This document shows, piece after piece, positions 19,734 to 33,039 of a DNA stretch of 64,000 nucleotides. Source of the stretch: Engraulis encrasicolus (taxonomy: Eukaryota; Chordata; Actinopteri; Clupeiformes; Engraulidae); contig NC_085868.1 in assembly GCF_034702125.1 (NCBI RefSeq), forward strand, positions 45,872,328 through 45,936,327. Direction: 5' to 3'. Below the pieces are notes generated by a model, which had not been told where the DNA came from, made no database searches, and saw only the letters and a program-made list of their open reading frames with translations. The stretch's first letter is position 1; the number at the start of each line of letters is the position of its first letter. Made by a program: the position numbers and the translations under genes.

Positions 19734-20550
19734 GGCTTAATTTTCCCTGCCATAGACTCTGTATGTGCATTTCAATCATTATTTTCAGCACTTTCCTTTG
19801 GATATTGCAAGCTGGCCAACTTTATTTTCATTTGTTTTAGTTTAGTCAACCTTTGTAAACATGTATGTAAGGAAATAGGACAGAATAGTGCTGAAAGATG
19901 TTAAAGGCCAACTTCCGATAAAACACAGTTTTACTCACTCCTTTTGAAGATCGGACGGTCACCCCAAGTTAAACTCACTTGCAAGGCTCTCAAAGCGGTG
20001 CGTCACCTCGCCTGGCTGTGTTTCCCGGTGTTTCCCAATTTACATTAATAATGCAGAGAAACGAGCGAATCACGAAAGCCTTTCTGTGTTTCGTCACGTC
20101 GAAAGAAGGCGTTGCCCACAAAGGTTTATTTCGACCCATTTTTCTAAAAACTTGTCGAGTAATTTTTTTCTGCTTGTTTTCAATACAAGCAACGTCTGGT
20201 GGCCCGAAACTAGCATAGCTTAGATATCAGCTGGTTGCTACTCTCAGGTACACACACAGCACAAAGCCTCATCCATACAGCAAGCCCACTCTGGTTGCTC
20301 CGTGCCTGCAGCTCGCCTAGGGGTCGCTGTCGAAAGAGCACAGCCCTGAATGGAGCATGCACGCCTCCGTTGGCGCCCCTATAGTGCAGTACCACCCGGA
20401 GAAGTGGCGACTCTGTTTCACATTACATTCTATCCAAGAACAGGAGGACTGAGCCAATCAGAGACGCATTTCCACGAGAGCAGGAAGAGTGAGCCAATCA
20501 GAGACGCTTTTCCACGAGAAACACGGAACACTCTCTCATTTCTCCTCAAG
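19734..20550. other. Spacer, repeat-like, no gene
   Basis: Contains a near-direct duplicate CAATCAGAGACGC(A/T)TTTCCACGAGA (20456 and 20498 regions). A 154-codon frame starting at 20350 runs through this and the next MITE, and is judged spurious. Confidence 0.45.
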
Positions 20551-20555
20551 CCACA

Positions 20556-21128
20556 TGGGGCACCTAAGTCACGCCTTTCTACTTCCGATCTATGGGGCTG
20601 GAGCGCTCAAAATTTTGAGTGCGAGTTAATGGAGCGAGTCAAGCTAAATCCTCATCCCGTTTGGCATGTGCTCCGGATTTCACATATGATGACAGTGAAT
20701 TTGAAAGGTTTGGATTTACGTCGTAAGACCACTCATTTTCGGCACGCAAGAAACGTTATTTTAGCTTTTGTGCAAAACTGTGTTGGAGACTACACGTGCG
20801 CCTCGCATATCTGACGTGAACCGAGGCACAGCCAACCCTACCGCTGCACCGTGGCTTAAGTGGCTGCACGTCGGACATGCGACGTCTGTTGTGTAGTCCA
20901 AATAATTACATATTTTTGCACACACACAACTCAAAAATCGCTTGCCAAGTGAAGTCAACAAGCACACCATTGGTTGTTATTAATTCTGAGGCACCGCATA
21001 TGTGTGATCGACGGGGAAATGAGTTGGGTCGGAAAATAGCTTTGATCAGTCCATTACAGCCCAGTCAAAAGTTTTTGCGTTGCCAGCCCCACAAGCCACC
21101 CGGAAGGGGTGGAGACTTAGGTGCCCCA
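20556..21128. mobile_element. MITE with TGGGGCACCTAAGTC ends, longer copy
   Basis: Inverted ends TGGGGCACCTAAGTCACGCC and ...GACTTAGGTGCCCCA. A shorter relative with the same termini lies at 53930-54155. The interior shows repeated AAAA-TTGAGTGCG and ATTTGAAAGG words but no reading frame of note. Confidence 0.65.
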
Positions 21129-21129
21129 T

Positions 21130-21900
21130 TGCTGGCTTGCAAAAACGGCTTGAAACAAAGCAACCAGAACGTTTTTTAAAACAGGACCAACGCGTAACAC
21201 ATTCAATAACAATGGGGAACACAGCAATATTAATCAAATGACGTTGAGAGGCCATCTTTAATCGTTCATGAATATCACCTTATCAAACAATGTAATAATG
21301 CATGAAAACAAGTCATTTTGGAAAATGGCGGCCATATTGAATTCTGAGCAAAAATTGACGTGGCCCCATGTTTTAATTTCTTCCAATAGGGCTTCTGGTC
21401 AGTAATCCACAGAGAAAAGTGCGGTAGGACGAAAGGCCTGATTTTCCCAGCTGATGACCTGTCTATCTTTTCCACTGCCGGTTTTCTGGAGGTAGGCCTA
21501 TAGCTCGACACAGCGCAGCTCGGCCGCCAATGATGCCATATGATTGAGCTGCGTCAGGCCTATTCGAAAAGCTAAAAGTGGCAGCTGAGTTGCGCTGTCT
21601 CGAGCTGTAGGCCTACCAGTACACTGGCAATGGAAAAGAGCCTTATGAGTCAAATTAGTTTCTGTATGTGTTGAATTAGCACTGAAAACGTTACTGTTTG
21701 ATGGCTCAATTGGTGACTGAATACTATGCTGTATTAGCTCCAGTGCCACATTTTCATGTCTGCCTTCCTTCCATCCAGGACCCTCGGTAGGATGAGCGAA
21801 GCTAGCCGAGTCACAGGAGTTGCTGCGACGCGACGGCCTATTGTATAATCAGATCAGACAGCCTGCATTACTGCCTGTCCCACAGTGACAGTCCCTTGGC
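21130..21900. other. Spacer
   Basis: Contains a diverged inverted repeat (GGTAGGCCTATAGCTCGACACAG near 21491 against CTGTCTCGAGCTGTAGGCCTACC near 21595), probably a small palindromic MITE. No gene seen. Confidence 0.4.
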
Positions 21901-22412
<512 letters not shown>

Positions 22413-22620
22413 AGGAGTTGCAAGGGTGAAGGTGTTCTGTTGTGTTGTTCTGTCTCTCTTCTCTGGCATGTTTTAGCCATGCCCTTCCTGCCTCCTTGCG
22501 TATCACACTGATGTTTGACAGGTAGTTGGTTTGCTGAAGGGTCAGTGCACAAAGGCAAAGCATATGAGTTTGGGTTGCTCCGCTGGGCTGCACTTCACTT
22601 CACTTGTCTGTTTGGTTTGA

Positions 22621-23133
22621 GCTCATCCACTCTGATCACCCTCTCGAGAGACATGGCTTTGGCATGCATTTCATCAAGAGATGACAACATAGACAAGGGC
22701 ATCTTTTGATGCATGATGGGAAAATTGTTCTGTTCAAAATATTGTAGGCCAACATAAACATGGTCTTGTACCAGAGAAAGAAACGTACGACCAATTCTTG
22801 GGTTTGCGAAAGTCTTCGGTTTCCAATTATTCGGTTGCAGCCTTAATAGTAGGCCAGACAACAAAAGGTGCAGCCTTCAAGCAGCTCATCTGCTCTGATC
22901 ACCGTCTCGGGAGACATGGCTTTGGCATGCATTTCAACAACAGACAGTAACACAGACGAGGGTGTCTTTGATGCATGATGGCAAAATTGTTTCTGTTTGA
23001 AGTGTTTCTGTGTACCTAAACATCATGTATCAGAGAACGTACAGACATGTGGACATACAATCACTTCTTCATTTATTAGGTAAGAGGCAGCCTTAATAGT
23101 AGCCCAGGAAGTAAAGGGTGCAGCCTTCAGCCG
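22621..23133 (+). repeat. ~265-bp tandem duplication
   Basis: Two diverged units, 22621-22882 and 22886-23133. Both read TCATC(C/T)(A/G)CTCTGATCACC...GAGACATGGCTTTGGCATGC...GATGCATGATGG...GCAGCCTTAATAGTAG. Confidence 0.8.
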
Positions 23134-23769
23134 CCATAGCCTCACACGCCATCCTACGTACGTATTTCCACCAAAGGATTGGCTCCACTACTATGAAATG
23201 GTAGTATTATGGGATGATCAGGACCAGAAATGACAACAACAGCGTCATGAAAGTGAAAAGGGTTTTTTATTGCCCCATCTGCTGGTGTTATCACTTGGGG
23301 AGTAGAGAGCCAGAACGGCAGACTGAGGTGCGGATGCTGCCAGACCCTCTGGCAAGTTAATAAAGACAGGAGCCAGATGTCCAGAAGAAGGGAGGGGGGG
23401 GGGAGACACTGTCAACTGGCCCAGGGAGGAGAGCCTCTGCCTGGGTGTGTTGGCTTCACTCATCCCCTGCCAGTGAGATAAGGGACGATGAAAGAGTTGG
23501 GAGATAATATTTCTCATACTTACCCTTTCAGACTCTCGTTCTCTCTATTTCTACTACTTTTTTTCTGCCTTTCCTCAATAACTCTTATTTCTCTGTATCA
23601 GATGTCATCCATAAGAAGCCTGGGGAAAAAGATTCAATGTGATAAAAGTTTCACCGGGCTTAACATCAGTTTTACTGCACACCATTATTGACAAGCGTAT
23701 GGCCATATTAGTGCACATGATGCTTGCAGGTTAGATCCACCTATTCAAGCTGCTGTGCAAATGTACTGT

Positions 23770-23773
<4 letters not shown>

Positions 23774-23842
<69 letters not shown>
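23774..23842 (+). repeat. (GT)n microsatellite
   Basis: About 34 uninterrupted GT units. Confidence 0.95.
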
Positions 23843-23843
<1 letters not shown>

Positions 23844-24019
23844 GTATTGTTGGAATGAAAAGAAATCAAACAATTGTTACACTGTTGTAGTCACCTGTCC
23901 GAGCTGCTGTGCAAAGGCTACAAACCTTTCAGAGTTTCTTCTACAAGTGCCTGGAATGTCTTCATGATGATCAACTGAGGCAAAGTCAATATTTTGCTGC
24001 TGTCATCTTTTCATCGAAC

Positions 24020-24640
24020 AAGAAAGTTGATGCTGAGCTATTAAATGCGGCTATATCTAAGGTAGAAAATACCAAGTCTGATTCTTTCTAGTTTATTGTT
24101 GGAATGCTGAAACAAACCAACAATGTTGGAATAAAAACAAAAATGGCAAAAGGTTTCCACAGAAGCATTTGAACAGAGGCAGATGTTCCATTAGGCAAAC
24201 CTAGGCAATTGCCTAGGGCCCCAACCAAAGCTGTCCTCCATAGGGGCCCCAGCTGTCACACCAGTCGTGGTTAGCGGAAAAAAAACATAGGCTTGATCTT
24301 AATTTGTCACTTATGTTAATTATTCAAAAATATGATGAGGTCCTGAAACTTGGAGAGTGGTGTGCATCCAACAACCTGGCCCTGAACATCTCCAAGATGA
24401 AGGAGCTCATCCTGGACTTCCGGCGGATAAGAAAGCTGGTGCTGAGCTCTTAAATGTGGCTATATCTAAGGTAGGAGTCTACCTCAGAAGTCTGATTTTC
24501 TTTCTAGTTTCTTGTTGGAATGCTGAAACAAACCAACAATGTTGGAAAACAAAACAAAAATGGCAAAAGGTTTCCACAGAAGCGTGTGAACAGAGGCGGA
24601 CTTTCCATAGGCAATTGCCTAGGGCCCCAACCAAATCTGT
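24020..24640 (+). repeat. Direct duplication of a ~220-bp unit around a LINE scrap
   Basis: 24020-24236 and 24420-24640 share AACAAGAAAG/GATAAGAAAG, GCTGAGCT-TTAAATG, GCTATATCTAAGGTAG, TTGTTGGAATGCTGAAACAA and GGCAAAAGGTTTCCACAGAA. Both end in the CCTAGGGCCCCAACC repeat type. Confidence 0.75.
24342..24434 (+). pseudogene. LINE reverse-transcriptase scrap
   Basis: One frame reads EWCASNNLALNISKMKEL then ILDFRR, which matches the post-YADD segment of fish non-LTR reverse transcriptases (W...NNL.LN.SK.KE...DFR). Only about 30 codons survive. Confidence 0.6.
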
Positions 24641-24988
24641 CATCCATAGGGCCCCAAACACTAAAATAGCACCAAAACACAGAATTTTGTGTCAAGGCCT
24701 ATATAATGACTTTTGAGGGGCCCGTGTTTATATTTTGCCTAGGGCCCCAAAACGGCTAGATCCGCCCTTGCATTTCAACATTTGTGATGCGATCTGGGAA
24801 AACCCTTCACATGGTGGGATTTTACATTTTTGACATTTCTATACCATTTGAAAGTCAAGTTTAAGCTGTTTTCAAAGATGTTTTCGCTATTTTTATATCT
24901 TGTCTCTATCAAGTGTTATACTTACCCAAAGTCAATTAGGACGTTCAGAGGAATTCTGAGAAAAATCACTCTAAAGGTTGGGTATGGA
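24640..24988. other. Spacer before minisatellite
   Basis: Holds further CCTAGGGCCCC repeat-type words (24620-24770) and AT-rich sequence. No gene. Confidence 0.4.
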
Positions 24989-25441
24989 GATTGTGGCCAG
25001 AGAAGGTATTGCAACTCTGCAAGGCGATTGTGGCCAGAGAAGGTATTGCAACTCTGCAAGGCAATTGTGGCCAGAGAAGGTATTGCAACTCTGCAAGGCG
25101 ATTGTGGCCGGAGAAGGTATTGCAACTAAGCAAGGCGATTGTGGCCAGAGAAGGTATTGCAACTCTGCAAGGCGATTGTGGCCAAAGAAGGTATTGCAAC
25201 TCTGCAAGGCGATTGTGGCCGGAGAAGGTATTGCAACTCTGCAAGGCACTTGTGGCCAGAGAAGGTATTGCAACTCTGCAAGGCTATTGTGGCCAGAGAA
25301 GGTATTGCAATTAAGTATGGCAATTGTGGCCAGAGAAGGTATTGCAACTATACAAGGCAATTGTGGCCAGAGTGGGTATTGCAACTAAGGAAGACGGAAG
25401 GTTGAATATGGAGGATTGTGGGCAGAATCGGTATTGCAACT
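24989..25441 (+). repeat. 37-bp minisatellite, about 11-12 units
   Basis: Unit core GATTGTGGCCAGAGAAGGTA followed by TTGCAACTCTGCAAGGC. The first units are nearly identical; the last two drift and the final one (about 25409-25441) is degenerate. Because 37 is not a multiple of three and the unit lacks stops, all frames are open on both strands, which produces spurious proteins of 60-137 codons. Confidence 0.92.
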
Positions 25442-25689
25442 ATTTTTCCTTTGACTTTTTCCTTTAATGTGTTGAGTTTCAGTCAAAGAAACACATTCTA
25501 AGGAAACCAAAACAAAATACATTCCTTGATTCAACTCAGCAGAAATAGCATATTGCATAAATTTGATGGTTATACAATTATTACAATTATATTACCTTAA
25601 TATATATATATATTTATTATCATTATGATTATTATTATTATTGTTATCATTGATTTAATCATTCTAAAAACTTCGAACAATCTTACCTG

Positions 25690-28600
25690 TGATAAAGACA
25701 TTACTGCAACCAATAGTGCAATTGACATCTGACATGTTTGACACTTTGCACACATGAACTTCTGAATATTAATTATTTTTTGTCACATCATTGTACTCTA
25801 ATGAGCACTATTTTCACTACTTCACTACAGAAAATCTTTTTCAACTACAACATTAACAATGCAACACAGCACCCTACTGCCATGCTCAGGGCACCTCACT
25901 TATGGTGGTTGATAGGGGCAGTAGGCCTAGAGTTCTTTGGTCAGGGTACCTCCTTACCAATAGTCTCCTCCTTATTGTCAGCTTGTTAGCAAAACCAGGG
26001 GGGGGGGGGAATTACCTAGGGGGCGCCAAATACCAGTGGCGGTTTTAGGAAATCTGAGTCCCTGGGCAAAGAGCAATTTTCCGCCCCCCCCCCCCCAAAT
26101 AATCAGGTCGAAAGGAGATTTTTGCAGAACTTTAATGTACACCACTTCTGCATCCCTGTCTTCCTGTCTGTCATTGGTCAGTTAAAAGCACCTGTCCAAG
26201 ATGTTCATTTACTTGATATATCTGATCTATTTCTTTTTGAGTGAAGCTGTAAGTAAATCATGAAGCAACTTCTAAGGAAAGCAAAACACTTTTAAAATAA
26301 ATTATTTGATGCAACACAACAAGAACAGTACACTGCACATGACTTTGATAGCTGTACTAGCCTTTTCTTGTTATTTTTCTTCCGAAGTGTAAATCCTGGG
26401 AAAAAATGTGGAAATGGTGAATGATAGAACTTGTAAGTCTAGCATTCTGACAGTCCCACCCTAGTAAATGTTAAGTCCACTAGCAGCATCCCACGGTTCT
26501 TCTCTTTTTTTTTTTTTTGCTTGGTTTCAATACATCATCAACTTTTTCAATCAAAACAATGCATTCTGGAATATTCTCACTATCAAAGCAATGTATACAG
26601 TGATAATGAATGTATTGTTCGTGGTGGTGCAGAACCAGTTTGTGTCATTAAACAGACGATTTATTGCAGTGGCAACCTATCTCTATGCTGAGGGTTCGTC
26701 AGTCATGGGGTGGAATGGAGGGATGAGGCAGTTGTTTGGACAGTGTATCTCCTTAAGAGCTGTCTCCTCCTAGTTTATCATCTTTGGTTAACTTTTGCTC
26801 TTCTCCATGCCCATAGAACTGCCCCACCCCCCCAACCCCATCCATGACAGACGTAACTTGATCGTAGAACTGTGCCCCGCCCACTCCAACACCATGACTG
26901 AGATAATCAGAACACGGTATAGCTCCACTACTGGGTTCAAGATTTCCTTTGACACTGCTTATGATAAGTAATGTCTCACACCAGTGTTAACAATTGAGAA
27001 ACTGTACAAAATAAAAAGAATGATAGCTAGATTGGGATTACATTAGCTTCTCTCAATCTTGTGACCATATCAAATGAGCTTGATAATGCTTATTCAATGT
27101 GCCCAGTATAGCTTGATGCTGTAGTACTATCACTTCATTCTGACGCTGAGTACTATGACTTTGACATGATCACTCAGACAGAGATGCCTGAAGATGAAGT
27201 TTTGACACATGGCCATAGTCTTTGAAATGAAAAAAAAAACCCTCTAAACAGATGTAAATGAATAAACTGCTTCCTCTTGCCCATGTCAAATTGCTTGCAG
27301 TCAAGCTGCTCAAGTCATTCACAGTGGCAGAACAATTGTGCACAGGGCCCTAGGGTTAATGGATAGGGCCCCCCTACCCCTGCCACCTACAGGAGGGCCC
27401 TAAACCTAGAGGCAAATGCCCTGCTTGTCCTCCCTATCAATGTCCCTGGTCATTCATTTTCACGTAGGCAGTGTTTGCCTTTATACATACAGATTTTTGA
27501 CTCTGGTGACTGTCGTGATTGACCAATGACCTTGGTGGAAAGGCAGGGTGATGCAGCTGTGGTAGGGGAGTCATTTTATGAGAAAATCTAATTTTGACCA
27601 AAAACTGACTTAGGCGGTTTTGCTAGCAACCCAATGTTATGTACTGTCTCTAGTTGCCTTTTTTTCTCATCCATGACCATAGAATGGCCCCACCCCCTAA
27701 CCACCATGACAGAAGCAACCTGACCGTAGAAGTGTTCTACGCCCCAAGTGATTAACCATTACTGAAACACCTTGAATAGCTCAGTGACAAGGTACCACTT
27801 CCTCACTACATGTCATAACCCATGTACCTCTACTTGATGCAAAATCAGGATATTAATGTCATATTCAGACAAAAATTATTGAGTGGTACAACACGTTTCT
27901 ATCTTGAAGATGCAAACATGTATCTATAACAGGATAATTTATTCACTCTCCCATCTCACTCCGCCACATACCTACTGTCACCATCTCAAGGTATTAAAAA
28001 AACATAAAATTAAATAAAATAAAAAAACCTTAAAAGAAATAAATTAATTTTAGTGTAATTTGCAGTAAGATAGAATAGCATCAAGAGTTCTCCAGATATA
28101 CCTTCAGATTCAACTCATTTACAAAGGGTGTACTGAATCCATAACAGGCTCAGGGGAAGAAAAACATTGACAAAAACAGTTTAATGCAAACCTCAAATAG
28201 CATCAGGTAGCCATAAGCAATTTTGCATAGAATAATGGATTGAATTGAAAATGTTTTTTTTTAGTCAAAGTAGCATGTTTGCATAACTTACCACCCCTCA
28301 CAATGCTGCTCATTCTGTCTTTCTGTCTATGCCACACATGGGTTTCCCTTTTGTTAAAACATTCACACCACTAGGGCTCCCTCTTCAACCTCTGATTTTT
28401 GGAAACTGCTGTCACTCAAGAAATGTGCTATCAAAAAGTCAAACGAATGACTCGGTTTTGATATAAGCAATTTGACTTACTTTTGATACATGTAAAACAG
28501 CGGAAAATGTGTTTTTGGTAAACAAGGCAAAAACATGATCAAAATCAGTCATATGTTTTTATTGACATTTTCACACACCATTCAAATAGGAAAAATATGA
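25690..28600. repeat. Cluster of modules shared with the large-TIR elements
   Basis: Segments near 25870-25990, 26690-26910 and 27660-27790 share wording with 38880-39120 (element 2) and, inverted, 17930-18095 (element 1): GTCTCCTCCT, CCATGACAGA-GTAAC-TGA, CCGTAGAA-TGT and GCCCCGCCC. 27290-27350 matches 18700-18760 (CTCAAGTCATTCACAGTGGC). No GGGTCATTCC end was found, so this is either a relic third element or an array of its interior. Short poly-G, poly-C and AT runs are also present. Confidence 0.5.
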
Positions 28601-28651
28601 AAGCAAAACCAAACCAAAAAGATTAAAAAAATAAAATAAAAAGTGACTGGT

Positions 28652-28787
<136 letters not shown>

Positions 28788-30659
28788 TTAACTATCTGTC
28801 TCCCTTGCAACCTGGGGTCGGGGGCACACCAAATCCTGCTTGTCCTCTGCAACAAACTCTCTAATCTCATTAAATAGGTACTGTTGCCTTTTTGAATCAA
28901 GGCCCTTTGGGATTGTCTGATCCGGCATTGCATTGTCGTGAAGATCCTCCAACCTAAACCCTTTCTTAGACAAATCCAGAGAAATCTCCTCATCGTGAAG
29001 CAACCGCTTCATTGAGACTGGCTCCATCCTTGAAATGAAAATGGTGGTAGGCTTTGATGTTCTCCACCTTTTTGTAGTATCTGGCAAGAAATGTGCTCCA
29101 GTCAAACATTGGGACAAGAACAGTGCCATCCTCTTTACCACACAGGCATGGCACATTGACTCCAGATGGGCTAGAGGTTTGAACAACATTTGCAATGTCC
29201 TCTAAACAGTCAACCTTGTTCCTTCTGAAATTTCTCTTAAAGAGCCCAAAGCACCAATCACATGAAAATTTGGTATGCCCTGCCAGAAGGAAGCTCATTT
29301 TAATTGAAATATGCCGGCCAGTCAAGACACACGACATAAGGTACCACATAACAAGAGTTTTTATTCTGTCCGGCACAGTTATCGGCGTGCAAGTGCATGT
29401 GTTTTTCTCCTAAGCCGTAATTCTCCAAAAAGAAATGCTAAAGGCTGATTACACAATTGCTTCCTTTTCCTGTCTGCACGCTCTCGTCTAACAAAAAGGT
29501 GACCTGTTTGGGTAATGCCTCGCAGGCTACACCAAACACTCCACACTTGCGTGGGGTCTTGAAATACATTGGACCTGGTTGGAGGGGATTGCTGGGGTAA
29601 TGAATTTGTTGAGCAAAATCCATGCTGTAATGTGACATACCATTAAAACTGCAGGGGAGATGTGGACCTAATTCCAAGTCAGGTGGCAACTGTGTTTTTG
29701 ATTCCCTACAAAGCTTTTGTTAGAAAGCTCTTTCAATTCTGGCTTTGTCAAGGTGGTCAGTGGGCAGATGATGCAGTTCGGCCTTTTCTTCATCTGCCCT
29801 ATTGGCAGATTCACCAATTTTCTGTTGAAATTTCTGGCAGGTCCAACAGAGGTCCGTTGCTGGACGCATGGTCACTACAAAGGGAACCACTTCCCGCCAG
29901 ACACGACGGAAGGTGACCAGTGAAACCACACGCCTGTTAATTGCAGCAGCAGCTACACAGTAGTCATTATATACCTTCACTTTTGTGCAGCTTGTTGGTA
30001 AAAGTTTTAGGTCACTCCTCCAGAAACCTGGAACTCTCCCAGGGAGGTGCATTCCATGAGTCTCTCAGCATAGTCGATCACAAAGTGCGCAACATAGATG
30101 TTATCCTCCTTCTTCAGTGCATTTGGAGGTTGCCGCTTCAGACTTCCATGCTTCCAGGCAGTGACACCATGCTGTTTATAGTGTTAGCTTAAGGCGTTCC
30201 GTTTATCCTGTCCTATGCAATGCATGAACTTGAATGTAGCCCTGCAAATTTTCAAGCCCTAATGGAAAAAATCAGTGCGCTGATATTGACGCACAGTCTG
30301 CTCCTTTTTTTTTCCGTACAGTTCGTCAGCTGGGACAAGTGCATCCCACATGAAAGTTTTGCCAGTATGGCAATGTCCAGCTCCTCTCGGGTCATCTCCA
30401 TGTATGTGAATCTAATCACCTGAAGCTCCTCTGTTGTGTAACGGGTGGGACATGGCTTCCCATCATTGTATTGGCAAGTACAGGTAAAACCACTCCCAAT
30501 TTCCCCATCATCGCCTTCACCGCCATCACCGCCATCACCGCCATCACCCTGAGGAGGACCTGGTGGTAATGGCGGCAGAATCTGCCTGTAATCCTACATC
30601 CTAGTCGGCTCATCATCTGAAATGGAGAATGAAAAATAATATCACGCATCATTACAATT

Positions 30660-31960
30660 AGACTGGTTAATAAATATTTTAAGTCTTATAGGTAGTGTTG
30701 GGACTAACTAGTTCTAAAAGTTAATTAATGCCGGCCTAAGTCAGCGGTTCCCAAACCTTTCCCCCTGTGCACCCCCGTGTACATTTCAATGTGGTTTGTA
30801 CAAATGTTTTAGTAAGCTGATGACCATACAAGAATGAGTTCACACAGTGCTATGGGACAGCACATCACCACACATATGCACAGTAGTTTTGGGGAATACT
30901 CATTCATAATAGACCTGATGGCTTTTTATGCACTCATTGAAATAAAACTTGTTGCATGACAAGTGTAGGAATTATAAAGTACATTTCAGATGAACCCTTT
31001 CAGCATACAATTCAACATACAATGATAAACTACTTAATTGATGCTGATGATAAAAACAAGGCATATCTGCCATTCCTCTTTTCAGCTCACACACCCCCTT
31101 GTGGCGGGTGCATGAACCCCAGTTTGGTAAACCCTGCTGTAATTAATTACTAGGCCTACTTGGCTGGAATTGAAATGGGTTAGCCTGAAATATCTAGGTT
31201 TGAAAAAGGAACACTGATAAATATTAATTTTTGATATAACATAATTATTGATTAATATTTCGATTGAAACACAGCATACAACCTTAGATAATATCTACAG
31301 CTTTGATAGCCTACAAGTTCACAAAATGTGTGCAGGGTCACCAGAAATTTAGTCAACATGCAGTCCAGAGCCCAAAAAGGTTGAAGAACTATGCTTATAT
31401 CCATGACACAGCTAAATTAATATCAAGTTGAATGTATAGGCTTAACAATATTGTACAATATTGGGAAGAATTTATATTTTGTCATTTTATTACAGTCAGC
31501 TCAGCCACATACCACATCACCCGCCATTAGATATGTGATGAGCTAAATCAGCATTTCTAATTATATTGGCAAGAGTATAAAGTAATGTGAAAGTAGTGTA
31601 ATGCGTTACATGTTAAATTCAGCAATAGGCCTATTATAATGGAAGTGATTATTTTAAAGAACAGTTGTCATTTCTATATAATATTTATATACATATCCTC
31701 ATGTATGTGTTATTTCCTTGCCAATTGTACCAGAACAAGACAAAAATGGAACAAATAAAAATCGTGTATCTTATTTCTTGTAATGCAATACACATGCATG
31801 CATTTTGAAAAAAAGCTTTTAAGTGTGACTGAGCAGGGATATTTAAAATGTAGTTTGTAATGTATAGGCACTTAGTTTAGGAGATGGGAAAAATCCTATA
31901 TTATGCTACTTGACAGGTTTCCACAATGTTCTAAAATACCTAAAGGAAACTGGTTTGAAT
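30660..31960. other. Putative intron of the DUF7869-type relic
   Basis: AT-rich. The segment 30730-30780 (CAGCGGTTCCCAAACCTTTC...GTGCACCCCC), together with AACCCCAGTTTGGTAAACCCTGCTG at 31114-31138, looks like a hAT/Charlie-type MITE (ends CAGCGGTTCCCAAAC / GTTTGGTAAACCCTGCTG) of about 400 bp at 30740-31138. Otherwise nothing is seen. Confidence 0.5.
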
Positions 31961-31962
31961 GC

Positions 31963-32231
31963 TGGGCTGGATTGGCCATAAGACATACAGGGTATTTGCC
32001 CAGTTGACTTTGGCTTGTTCCTGCCCTCAATGCGGTGCTACCAGTGCATGCCACTACAGCTGACCATTCAAAGCAAGGTTTACAAATTATTTTTGGCTGT
32101 TGTTGTCAAAATAGCTCATAATAAATGACTAAAAGGTTGTGACAGGCTTCATTGTTGTTTTCAATGACTGGTGGACCAGTCTTAGATAAAAATGCCCGGT
32201 AAGATTTTTTGGCCCTATCCAGTCCTGTTCA
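31963..32231. mobile_element. GGCTGGATTGG-type MITE
   Basis: Left end GCTGGGCTGGATTGGCCATA; right end reverse complement GAACAGGACTGGATAGGGCC. The inner words GGGTATTTGCCC and ATGCCCGGTAAG mirror each other. Relatives lie at 45305-45370, 59057-59335 and at the right window edge. Confidence 0.55.
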
Positions 32232-33039
32232 AATAGTTAGGCCTATAGGGAAACAAACTCATGAAAATGTTTGTTGGGAAAGTTCATGGGCCATCTAACC
32301 TACTTCTTCGTGCAAGAAAAAAAGTGTCTGTGCCGTCATCAACATTAATATCAATAGTGCCTTGCATGGACCACTAACAGTGGGTTTTTACTTCGTTTCA
32401 AACATCATTAAAGCTTTTTCACGGAGAAACCACCGAAAACGCTGTCAGGAAACCAACACTTCCTGTAGGCTTAAAATAGATGTCAACTAAAGGAGAAGTT
32501 TTTATTTCATTGATAATTTAGACTGTCTGTTTCGACTGATGGACATGCAAATTAATAACTACGGGGAAAGTCTTTCGTCATTAATTCACCAAAATGGGCA
32601 AAGGCCTCACCTTCATTGTCTTCCTCTTCGCCAAATTCCTCTTCTCCGCGTTCAACATCACCGGCATCCTCATCCTCATCCTCCTTGTCCTCTTCTCTTG
32701 TGGTAAAATAATCCAGGATAACCTCATTCAAGGCTGAAGCATCCCCCGGATTGAAAAGATTGATGTTATTGAGATCATTCAGATGTGCGGCTATCTCGCT
32801 TGCTCGGTCTGCCATTTCGTCTGTCTGACCCGCCTTCTCAGCAGACTGACAGGTAGAAATAACTTCTCAGGTAGACCTAGGCCTAGCTCACGACTGCCAC
32901 CCCAATGAGAATGCAGTGGTTGATTTAAATCAAAATGTTAACTTATTAAACAGGCGTTTTATACAAGATTTATTTAGGAGTGGTAGCCTAGAGGAGATGT
33001 TGTGTTGAAAACACACACCAGCTCAACGCAACAACAGCA

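Larger units (their letters stand above)
28790..32815 (-). pseudogene. Decayed DUF7869-type (transposon-associated) gene
   Basis: A readable first exon (32611-32815) starts MADRASEIAAHLNDLNN, continues through ALNEVILDYF and an acidic run, and ends at a good donor (AAG|GTGAGG). A candidate acceptor (TTCTCCATTTCAG) precedes 30616 and keeps frame, but TAG at 30594-30596 interrupts. Downstream are FTYMEMTREELDIAILAKLS, TDLCWTCQKFQQK (CxxC, about 29805), HYPSNPLQPGPMYFKTPRKC (about 29545-29610), VMWYLMSCVLTGRHISIK (about 29290-29345), GHTKFSCDWCFG (about 29245-29285) and NEIREFVAEDKQDLVCPRPQ near 28810-28870. This order resembles proteins carrying DUF7869, which are multi-copy in fish and invertebrates and probably transposon-borne; that is from memory. 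Frameshifts near 30300, 30050, 29700 and 29000 make it non-functional as read. Confidence 0.68.

Noticed and set aside
20350..20814. 154-codon ORF
   Set aside because: It runs across a spacer and into the TGGGGCACC MITE without any family similarity.
24989..25441. CRISPR-like regular repeat array
   Set aside because: The units are contiguous with no unique spacers, and the context is a fish genome; it is a minisatellite.
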